A DNA stretch of 64,000 bases from assembly GCF_040115645.1 (NCBI RefSeq), contig NC_089558.1, forward strand, positions 3,658,001 through 3,722,000. Direction: 5' to 3'. Each line of letters starts with the position of its first letter. Within the stretch, counting starts at the first letter, position 1. A program made the translations under genes and the position numbers. This stretch comes from Euwallacea fornicatus (taxonomy: Eukaryota > Arthropoda > Insecta > Coleoptera > Curculionidae). Below the pieces are notes generated by a model that worked only from the letters and a program-made list of their open reading frames with translations, was not told the DNA's origin and did not search any database. Below are positions 55,693 to 64,000 of the stretch, in pieces.

Positions 55693-56230
55693 TTTTTAAA
55701 ATTCATCGCTGTGAAAGCCACAAGTTGAAACCAACTGCGATTGTTAGTCAAAGAAAGGCCATAACACACAAACACAAAAGTTAATTAATACCAAATCTCT
55801 TACTTCAGATTACTTAAACAAATGTACTGTTCAGCCAACGTAATAAACAGCAAAATAATATTTATTGAGGACGTAATAACTATGAACAAACGACTGTACC
55901 TTTCTGGCACTCAATCGGCACTAGTTTAAATGTATAAGAAAACGAAATAATTCTATTATCTTAAAAAATCTGCAGACGACTGATTGTTCATGCGTTCCGA
56001 AGAAAATAAAAAAATTGTAGATGGTGCAGAAATTTGTTTATAGCTCGGAAATTGAATATGTTTGTAAATAACTTAACGTTTCTATAAGTGATCTCAAACT
56101 TTTGGCCGGCAGTGTACGTTGGCCGGCACGCTCGCCAGATTTGTCCCCATGAGACTATAGTTTATGGGGTGCTATGAAAGGTCTCATTGAACTCACCTCA
56201 ATATGTGATATATTATCGATCGATTTGAAA

Positions 56231-57304
56231 ATACATTGAGCATGAAAAACTTGTTTTGGTCCGGGAAAAATGTTTCATCAAACTGTGTCTCTGCCCCTCG
56301 TCTCCGGCGTTTTTCGTTTGAATACTCAAACTGGCGTGAGGTGCAAATCTTCAAATGCAAACATCCGGCCTACTTTTTGCATGAACCCCAAGGAATGCTC
56401 CCCCAACTGGAGAATAAACTTCATAAATAACAGGTCGGCACGTTTAACGGTCAAAATCTGTCCAAAACGTGAAGTTGCGGCAACTTAACTCCGTATATCC
56501 GTCATTTATCACAAACTTTGTCTGCCCGTGACGTCTACTTATGCCGTATTATGAAGAGCCGAGAGACGCCAAGGGGTTAGACCGCAAGGAGTTCGCCCTT
56601 CTTGAGTTCAACTTAACGCACTCTTTTGGCTTTCTTACCCACATTTATTCCCTCTTCAACCTATACAGAAATGCGTATGCAGATGACTTTAAAAAATGCC
56701 TGCAGGCGAAAGATCGTCATAAGAGAGTACAATTCAGCATTAGACCATACAAACTAAAATTCTATAGGGGTTCAAACAAAGCAGCGAATTATCTCAAGCC
56801 GAAGCTACCAGGAAAGCAAATTTCCGCGTTATTAAGAAAATTTTGAATTATTAACTGCCTTTTCCCCGCGAAATATAATTTATCGTCACCATTAAAGTAA
56901 CGAGCCACTTGTCAACTGCCGGAGATAGAGAATAAGAAGACAAAACTAACAGAGAGTAAGCGATGAGTGTAAGTAAACAGGGGTGGAATTAATTAATTTT
57001 AATAAAATTGAACTCTAGTAACTTACCTGTGAGAAGATACGAGAATTTGCAAGAACGCCTCAAAGGGCTCGTCGATATCTCGGTAATAACTATACGCCCA
57101 GGAACTTCCTAACGGCTCTGTGGAAAGAACACTCTTTCCTTTGTTCTGTGAAATATGTAAAAAACATTCTCACTTTAATGCCTGAGAATATTTGTCACGA
57201 GTTTCACAACTCTTCCTGTCACAAAGCTGATCAGGCTTCATCTAATAACAATTGATTAGTAGTTCCGCTTACTTAAGCTCAGATCAGGTTAGTTCCAGTT
57301 TTAC
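56231..57304. other. Unassigned DNA with a 101-codon open frame
   Basis: An ATG-initiated plus frame at 56541-56846 encodes 101 residues, rich in K/R/Y/F, with Y-A-D-D near its middle. That could recall a reverse-transcriptase active site, but no other RT motif is near it, so it is treated as chance. No other feature is seen. Confidence 0.35.
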
Positions 57305-58260
57305 GACGGGATACTGAGTCTGGACGTGTAGAAGGGAATGAGATTATGTGGATGACTTGCCGGTTCTGGTGAGACCAAGAAGTAGAAGCGAATTGGTGGA
57401 AAAGGCGTAGCATGAGGTGGACTGAAGATGGCGGAGGAAACAACGGAGTTAGTGGTTCTGGAAGGAAGAGGAAATGTCGCGAGTATGGAAAGAGAAATTG
57501 AGGGTATCAGGGTGGCATCGAAGGAGTCGGTGGGATATCTGGGAGTGGAGCTTGAAAGGAATCTCAGTTGTACAGAGCACGTGGAGAAAATCTGCTTGAA
57601 AACGAAGGGGGCGACGAATTCGTTGATGAGATAGATGAGTAGAAAAGGAGGGTGTTCCTAGGGAAGAAGAGGCCGTTAGGGACGGTGGTGCTGCCGGTCC
57701 ATAAAACTGTATGCATCGCCAAAATAAGAGGGCGGCTATTGAGATAGCGATGCCGTATAGAACAGTGCCAGTTATGGTCATCGCGGTCATCACCTGACAG
57801 GTACCAATGTGCGAGTGCGAGTAAGAGAACAAGGATGTATGAAAGAACAGCGGATAACAGAACGAAGGCGAGAAAGGACCTACTTGGAAAGTGGCAGAAA
57901 CGATGGGAGAAGTGTGCCGCGTGGATGAGAGTGTTTACCAGGAATCTGGAAGAATAGGTGAACAGAAAATTGGGAAAGCTGAATCATCATTTGACGCAAG
58001 TCATGACCTGCCTCGGTGTGTTTGAAAATCTGAAGAGGATTGAGAGACAGGAGAATGACGAACGTTGGTGTGGTGGAAATTTGAAGTCATCAAGACACGA
58101 TATGCTTCACTGCGTAGAATCCGACAAGGTGAGAAGGAACTGGGAGGGATAAGGTTTACCGAAGAGAATGTAGTAGATTTGATGTTGAGCAATACGGAAT
58201 CATGGCGAGTGGTGACGGATATATTGGAAAGAATAATATGTGGTGTTGAGCGGTATGTAA
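57305..58260 (+). pseudogene. LINE (R1-like) reverse transcriptase 3' part
   Basis: The segment starts within the RT domain. L-S-L-D-V is followed by a stop and, after a shift, D-Y-V-D-D-L (Y-V-D-D active-site box at 57345-57356) and V-R-P-R-S-R-S-E-L-V-E-K-A. The frame from 57428 (A-E-E-T-T-E-L-V-V-L) contains the thumb motif V-G-Y-L-G-V-E-L-E. A region with many shifts follows. From 57958, N-H-H-L-T-Q-V-M-T and a C-H-C-type zinc-knuckle remnant around R-W-C-G-G...H-D-M-L-H-C are visible, as in the C-termini of R1-clade LINEs. The 5' part (endonuclease, fingers) is missing, as in the usual 5' truncation on insertion. At least five breaks make it dead. Confidence 0.78.
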
Positions 58261-59200
58261 GGGTTCCTTCCTTGGAGGTTGGAGATACCACCCGCGAATT
58301 ATTATACGAGAGCGCTTACATGCGAGCACTACTTGTAATACTAGTCGGTTCGAAGTACCGATGTTGTGCTTCTGTTTACGAGAGTCCAGGACGTTCTGGA
58401 CACCTGCTTAGCAAGGTAAAAACGTGGGATCTACCAAAAGTCATGGAATTAGGACAACCCTTTAAACATTAACACCGTTTATTAACTGACTTGTAGCACA
58501 TAAATATGATTAAACTTAGTTGAAGAAATACAGAATTGGATGATCGCGGTTCCGATGAAGAGTATGAGTTATGATTAACGATTGGCGATGTATCGAGTCG
58601 CCTTTAACTGATGAGAGTGACAATCGTGATACTAATAATGATAATGATACTTCCCAGCTTTTCCCAGCCCTTAAGTATTGGAAACTGATGGTCAGCAGAC
58701 ATAGGCGTACTGTTAGTCGGAGCGCATTTCAACCGAGGAATGCCCATTTCGCAAGGCGTGACGGCCAATAGGCAGATTATCCCGTGACCCGAATATTGCC
58801 TTCATCCCGAAAGGGACGTGATGGCACCCCCAATTACGACCACCGCCAAAGGTAATGGTGGGGAATTCCGGTACCCAAGAATCACCTCCGATGCACATTT
58901 ATGAATTGAGTACCTCGCAATTTAGCTCTTAGCAAAAGTACAAAGGGCGAGGAATTCGAACCATAAACCATTTCTAGTGAATCTAACGGACCGCGACATC
59001 TGGGAGGCAACAAATGTAAGATGTGCAGGGGCGCAACTTGGGGTTTTAACTTGCTCGATGAAGACATCAAGACTTGGTTCACTAAGTCTTAACATGTGGA
59101 AAGGAAAGAGATGAGAGGTGCGACGAAAGAGTGAGGGTATAGGTGACGGAGAGCATGTCATAAAAAAAATTCAAAGATAATCTCCGGGAGAATGGAAAGG
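58261..59200. other. Unassigned DNA between LINE pieces
   Basis: No motif readable. It may be later insertions into the LINE 3' region or unrelated DNA. Confidence 0.35.
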
Positions 59201-59402
59201 AGGGAGATACATTGCAACGAAGGATGAACGGACTAGAAACCAGAAAGAAGTAATGTTAAACAGCAGTTCCTGGGGAGCCAGGATGAAGAAGGAACGTTTT
59301 TAGTGGGCAGAAGCCCCCATGAAGACTCAATCCCACATAATCGAGTCGCCGGACCGCCAAACTGGGTAGCTATGAAGGTTTTCTTCCTCTAAAAAAAGAA
59401 AT
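59201..59402 (+). mobile_element. Possible LINE 3' untranslated tail
   Basis: G-rich sequence with GTTTTTAGTGGGCAGAAGCC, then CAATCCCACATAATCGAGTC, ends in TATGAAGGTTTTCTTCCTCT followed by AAAAAAAGAAATGG. Tails of this kind (AGTGGGCAG... then GGTTTTCTTCC and a short A-rich end) are found at the 3' ends of R1-like LINEs. The call is from remembered family features without alignment. If correct it may close the LINE beginning at 57305. Confidence 0.35.
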
Positions 59403-61190
59403 GGTTATTTTCAGTTAACTCCGATTAGTCCAGGTGGGTTTGCCAGTCCCAATCTCGATTCGATCAAACCATCCAAACGCTCGCATGTGAACTTACCCGA
59501 GTAAGAATTACACCAAGTTGAACGCAATCCGCGAGCATCTGCCTCATTTTCCCATCGATGACGGTGCATTTTCGACCGCCATCTTCCAAATAATCAAATC
59601 ATCTCCGTAATTACTCCACTTGCGGCACTCGGGATTGTCCGGCCAGAGACGAGGTGCTCGTATTCCGCAATCTTAAACAAAGCTGCCCTTTCGGCCACCC
59701 AAACTTTGATATGATTAACGAGATGGCGTTAATTACCGTTGGCCCCACTCCCTGGAGGAAAATCGTTTTGAGCCAACTTGAAGCAAAAATGTCAGTGGCG
59801 TACCCATATGAGAATTTGTCTTATGTGCGAAAACGTGAGAAACGCAAATGAAGATCATTTCCGGACTGTCAGAATGATGACGTGAGTAATTCCGACTCTC
59901 TTAAGCCTTTGAGTCCGGTTCTCCTCCAGGAAAGTTGTATCCACCTCGGAAGTACCTCTAACATCTTCGATGAGGGAGAAGCAGTTCGACATGGCGCCCT
60001 CTATTGAGGTCCACTGGTAGAATCACGGTTCGGTTCAACTAGGCGAGGGACTAACATTAGAGACTTCGTGGGCTCCGGAAAGCGCTAATACTGGAATTCT
60101 CGGGGCACGAGCTTATCTATGGGATTCTAAAGTACCGCTTTAAGAGTCCCAGGATATTGAAGGTCGGCCTCTGGACTCTGGACTGAAGTTGGGTTCGACG
60201 AGTCAGCCAGCTGTGCTGAGGTCTCTGGAGGTATCACAGTGGCGTTTTTTGGATCAGACGACAGATGGCTGGAACTTTTCGGAACTAATGTGCGTCGCAA
60301 CTAGGGTTTAGGGGTGGGGCGTGAGCGTGTAACAGAATGATTGTGACTGATTTGAGATTTTTAGCGAATTTGAATTTTTTTGAAATTTGAGACTTCCCCA
60401 TCTCTGGTCATCTGTAGAGTGTAAAATCAGCAATCTCGTCCGTAACCTTAAACGGGCGATTTAATTTTGAGGTGGACACGGGGACCGACGATAAAATTTT
60501 AATATGCGACGATGACCGCAGCACAATTTATGACCGCCTAAAGAGGGTTATTCTTTTCCCCAACCCTCTGCAGCGCTTCCGGAAAAAACTTCTTTATAAA
60601 TATCAAGGCGGGTAATGTTTCATTGCCGATTTCTTTTTGAAGGCACTTTTTGGCCTTTCCCTAAGAATTATCGGTCTGCCACTAAAAACCCCTCGTGGGG
60701 TTGTACGTGCAAAGAGATAAAGGCGAAATGTTTAATTAACCCAGATTTTGGTGTTGCAAACGTAAAACATATTGCGGTTTTAAATATCGCTCGAAAAAAC
60801 GATAATAATGGCGTGTGCCATTTGCGGTTTAAAACAATATATCGTTTTTTAAAATCCTTGTCCGTGGAGAATGCGAAAAGAAGTGAATAAATTATAATAG
60901 GAATTGCTATTTGTCGGGTTTTGATTAATTTGTTGCCAAAGCGGGCAAAAACGCAATTTGCTTTTTTTTTCCTATTATTTATTTCAAGCTCGATTTGAAG
61001 GCAAGGTACACAACCAAGTATAGCTACCATTGAGGACAGCCTGGGATTTATTTACTGTTGCTGCTGCTTATCTACATTCAATTATTTAGCTCTGTTGGAT
61101 TTCTTTACGTAAATTTTCTGTAGGGAGAGCCTAATACGACGAAACTTTGCAACTGCAGTGTGTGTACTTTCTTCAATCAAACATGGCACT
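59403..61190. other. Unassigned DNA
   Basis: No gene or repeat recognised in this mixed-composition stretch. The short frames seen have no family motif. Confidence 0.4.
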
Positions 61191-61192
61191 TT

Positions 61193-61345
61193 AGTTTTTT
61201 TCTTCCTTATTTTTCCTTTTTTCTTTTCTTTTTTTTCCTTTTTTCTTTTCATTTTTTTCCTTTTTTCTTATTTTCTTTAATCTCATTTTGTATTTTCTTT
61301 TCCCTTCGTTCTTCTCATCTTTATTCATTTTTTTCTATTCTTCCT
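61193..61345. repeat. Pyrimidine (T/C) tract
   Basis: Nearly pure T/C on the plus strand with repeated CTTTTTTCTTTTC units. The phenylalanine-rich frame in it is a by-product of composition. Confidence 0.9.
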
Positions 61346-61625
61346 CCGCAAGTATGTGTTCTTATGTGTTATTTACTTTAGATTCCGTATTCCTCGGAAA
61401 GAATTGAATAAGCGCTTTAGCCAGGTCTTCCTCCGCTCAAAATTCCCCTTCTGTGCCATTTCTTCACCATTTGTTTGTGTTTTCCAGCGCTCCATTTCTC
61501 TACCGCCTTGGAATGCTTTTTTATCACCCTTCTCTCCACCTCAGAAAATCTCCGGTATTCATTTGGCCCGGTTTGACGGACCTAGCAGCGGCTTTCGCTT
61601 TCCACCCCTATTCTGCCCAGATATT

Positions 61626-61930
61626 TCACCAAAATTCCATATTCTGTAAACATCTGTGTAAATAGGTATTGCACTGCGTCCATTCTGCTTTGTACCATTC
61701 GATCAGCCATGCCACTAGAACTTTTGTCCACCTTTCGCATCGCTCCCATATTTTCTCCCAGTTCTTCAACATTCTCTCTCTGACATGAATCCTACTTTCC
61801 TTCTTATTTTTCCATATGAACCTTTCCTCATCTACAGACAGCTTCTTTCGTGGGATCTGACGAGCACCACCACAGGACGTCTGCCATAGTCCTGTAAGCA
61901 CTTATAAGCCTTATCCCTAGTACGCTCGTT
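61626..61930 (-). pseudogene. Probable LINE reverse transcriptase C-terminal relic
   Basis: Minus-strand reading shows S-C-G-G-A-R-Q, K-N-K-K-E-S-R, then R-E-R-M-L-K-N-W-E-K-I-W-E-R-C-E and R-W-T-K-V-L-V-A. This resembles the R-E-R-T-L-x-x-W-Q-x-x-W...G-R-W-T-x-x-L-I block downstream of the RT thumb in R1-type LINEs. The tail T-Y-L-H-R-C recalls the C-F-x-x-Y-L-H-R segment. The G-H-G part between is lost. It is read in the opposite orientation to the LINE at 57305, so it is a separate insertion. Confidence 0.45.
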
Positions 61931-64000
61931 CTAAAAGCGCCTCGTCCTTCTTATATTCCATTGTTTTGTCCCACCCTGGTAGCGCAACTAACCCTGGCTA
62001 ACCTGAACTAACCTTCTTTTTGTTAACAAGACGAAATCTTCCTTAGACACCCGGTGTGATGTCCTGACAACTGGGTAATGTGAGATTCACCTCCGGCTCC
62101 TTCTCCCTACTCCCCCTGACTTATTGTGGGGAAATGCGGCCTATAAGGCATATATGTATAATATGGACAAGAGTCGTCCCGGATACCTATTCACTAAAGT
62201 ACCTTGGATTTCCCTTTCGCTCCACCAGGACTCTCTGCACAGTATCACTTCTGATAAGGGGCGGTACTCTAACTGAACTAAATTAAAAATATTTATTCAG
62301 TGTTGTGAAAAATTACAGAGATTATGAAAGAAGTGTTGGAAAATTGAAAACTTCTCATCTCCTCACCCATCACTTCACGAACTAATATTTCTCACCTTGC
62401 CTTGATCAATCGGCCCTAAAAATAATTTTCCTCACTGGAATCATGAATCGACCCTTATATGATGATTTCGCCGTCAGAAATTCTGCATTAGTTTCCGGAA
62501 TCTGGCAATGCAATGCCGTAAGTATTGGATTATAGATCACAGCGTGTCTCCGATTATTTTCTAAATACGGGGAGAGTGGCCGCCCCCGAAGGTGGTCAAC
62601 GTGAGTTATGGCTCCGGAGTGACCGCCGCCGGCCGTGCCGTTGCCGCCGTCGAGATTTTCCCCGATAAATCATCTTCCTGCAGTGTATCTCCTGCACACA
62701 CACCACTGACAAAACGCTTTTATTTGACAAATCTTACACGACGGCGACAGTCCGTGTTCCCTTTGTTTTATTGCAATATTGTCCTGCGGGATCGACATAA
62801 TTTATGTTCGCCCTCTGTCTGGTTATTACCGCCATCCCCCGATATTCTTTTCTATTCAATGCGACGTGAAAATTTCTGGTTCTCCAGTTTGTGCAATTTC
62901 ATAATCGCCTTCAACAAAAAAAACAATAATAAAGCAATTGCTTACTTAATAAATCGCCTTAATGCACACATAAAGCTTCGCGACGTATGTGCAGAAGAAA
63001 GCCAAATTAAATACCTGCGTTCACAGCCATTTTGTTTTTCTGACCCCCGTCCGGTTTTTTCCTTTTTCACGTAAACGTAAAACAAATAAAATCCAACAGT
63101 CGGTTCGTGTCTCGAGACAAGAAACCAGGAGGAATCTGACAAAGAACGGAGGCGTTCGCCGAGAAAAACAGGACAAATGCGCATTCATTTAGAACTGTTT
63201 CGCCAATAAAATCGTACCTGTTTTACAATCGCCCTGTATTGCCCTTATTGGGACGCAACCGCGTTCCTTATTTAATCCCGTCGCGCCCATGTACCATCGC
63301 CGCAAATAGGCCTCCGGAAATACCAGACTCAAATCCTAGCGATAATTAGCATTAAGCGATGGAAAATATCAAACCTGCCCTGCAAGGGTGGATTTATAAA
63401 GGGACCGACGGAGGACCCATTCAGGAACGTAGCTGCAGCTTCTGAAAGGGCACTCGAAAAAAAAATGAAGACGGCCAGTAAAGAAGACCCAGCAAAAGGC
63501 ATAGAGAATATGAATGGATGCATTGAGTGCACAATGTCTGGGATGGGCCGTTTCGGCCATTTTGAATGGTTTAATGGTGAGTCGGTTAAGCCTTGATAAG
63601 TTGAAAATCGAGACTTGTTGACAGCCGCAGCCTCTGATGGATCTTCAAGAGAGTTTTTTTTTTGTTCAAGCCCGGATTTACTACAGTACCAAAACCCATG
63701 CAGCAGCAATTGACCAATCGTGATCGATTAGGCGGCTAAACGGCATCAATGCACCCCTTGGTAATTACCCCATTTAAAAACAAAGGCCTCGGCCCGGATT
63801 AGCATTTTCTAAATGGCCACAAAGGGCTTTATCAAATATTAAAAGTGGCGAAAATATGGGTATGTTAATTATATGCAAATGAGCGGCCATTACTAGCCCA
63901 ACTGACGGCTCGCGCCATACCGGGCCCTCTCAGCTTATGAAACGAGATATTAATTGTGAACAACCATTATTATTACGTCATTAGCACTTTGCTGTCGGCT
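61931..64000. other. Unassigned DNA with GC-rich and octamer-containing parts
   Basis: The block 62575-62670 is rich in GCCGCC words and starts a 160-codon plus frame (62592-63074) with no recognisable product. At about 63873 the word TATGCAAAT matches a POU-type octamer within a unique-looking stretch near ATTTGATAAAG-type and TAATTA-type words. This could be enhancer DNA, but nothing proves it. No exon recognised. Confidence 0.35.

Larger units (their letters stand above)
53184..56114 (-). mobile_element. Tc1-like element (DD38E spacing) containing a mariner
   Basis: The left end CACTGCCGGCCAAGAGTTTA follows TA (53182-53183). The right end, in reverse complement CACTGCCGGCCAAAAGTTTG, is followed on the plus strand by TA (56115-56116). 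The span is 2931 bp; without the nested mariner 53274-54556 and one TA it is about 1646 bp, typical of Tc1-like elements. The transposase frame lies at 54679-55692 on the minus strand. The mariner sits in its 3' non-coding part, so the Tc1 coding frame is not interrupted by it. Confidence 0.92.
53034..56230 (+). pseudogene. Old transposase relic split by a Tc1 element
   Basis: The left part 53034-53183 begins with a CAGGGTGTCC tip and ends GTGGAGACA before TA. The right part begins at 56117 with CGTTGGCCGGCACGCTCGCC. Joined at the TA, the two flanks match the continuous relic at 19930-20030 (GGAGACACCCGTTGGCCGGC), which encodes W-P-A-S-S-P-D-L of a DD41D transposase. Here the right part reads W-P-A-R-S-P-D-L-S-P, then a stop in place of the residue before D-Y, then G-A-M-K-G-L-I-E-L-T. 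It is a dead fragment and the oldest layer of this nest. Confidence 0.75.

Noticed and set aside
56541..56846. Y-A-D-D in a 101-codon frame as a reverse-transcriptase active site
   Set aside because: No other RT motif is present in any frame nearby; a chance match is more likely.
61160..61381. Phe/Ser-rich frame resembling a membrane protein
   Set aside because: It is a translation of a pyrimidine tract with no start context or domain.
62080..62286. S-L-K-Y-L-G motif as a plus-strand LINE thumb domain
   Set aside because: Only six residues fit, with no flanking RT motifs; it is not enough to call.
62592..63074. 160-codon plus-strand open frame
   Set aside because: No recognisable domain. 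The length is helped by the GC-rich start region, and frames on the other strand overlap it.
63868..63882. ATGCAAAT octamer as a definite enhancer site
   Set aside because: A single 8-bp match is expected by chance in AT-rich DNA of this length; mentioned only as a possibility.

Overview
This window looks like intergenic or intronic DNA from an animal nuclear genome, most probably an insect. It is AT-rich and has no long host-like open reading frame. No operon, ribosomal RNA, tRNA or CRISPR array was recognised. The insect assignment rests on the transposon set: mauritiana-type mariner, other mariners, Tc1-like elements, a large DD41D mariner-like family whose ends begin CAGGGTG next to TA, and R1-like LINE tails. 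The order (a beetle would fit) cannot be fixed from sequence alone. No host protein-coding exon could be identified with confidence.

Layout. 1-8.8 kb: mostly unassigned, with a decayed possible transposon (310-2117), a palindrome, a 43-bp-arm hairpin (5663-5761) and a CpG-rich block with CCAAT-type boxes and an ATG next to a splice-donor-like site (about 8.1-8.3 kb), the best candidate for a host promoter or first exon. 8.8-12.2 kb: a small MITE, a DD41D relic, a Tc1 relic and a dispersed repeat. 12.2-19.8 kb: nothing recognised. 19.8-23.7 kb: DD41D relics, further copies of the dispersed repeat, a 187-bp duplication and a 1.2-kb element with clear terminal inverted repeats (TIRs). 26.1-31.9 kb: a dense cluster of TA-flanked CAGGGTG elements, including a very young foldback MITE and a 2.26-kb long-TIR element with a broken transposase. 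32.2-32.9 kb: a pogo/Tigger/jerky relic. 34.1-34.3 kb: a 44-bp minisatellite.

The best-resolved part is three sets of nested transposons. (1) A DD41D element (37590-39029) sits inside a mauritiana-type mariner (37529-40243). (2) A Tc1-like element (49993-51382) sits inside a mariner relic (about 49035-51494), and a second mariner copy at 43.06-43.37 kb shows the uninterrupted site. (3) A nearly intact mariner (53274-54556) sits inside a Tc1-like element with DD38E spacing (53184-56114), which itself splits an older transposase relic. In cases 2 and 3 the TA duplications are visible; in case 1 one TA appears as CA. R1-like LINE 3' parts lie at 57.3-58.3 kb and probably at 59.2-59.4 and 61.6-61.9 kb. 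The last 2 kb are unassigned.

All transposase genes seen carry at least one break or catalytic-residue change, except that the 53.3-kb mariner has only one visible frameshift. The genes do not form a pathway; the window is a record of successive insertions into what is probably a gene-poor or regulatory region.
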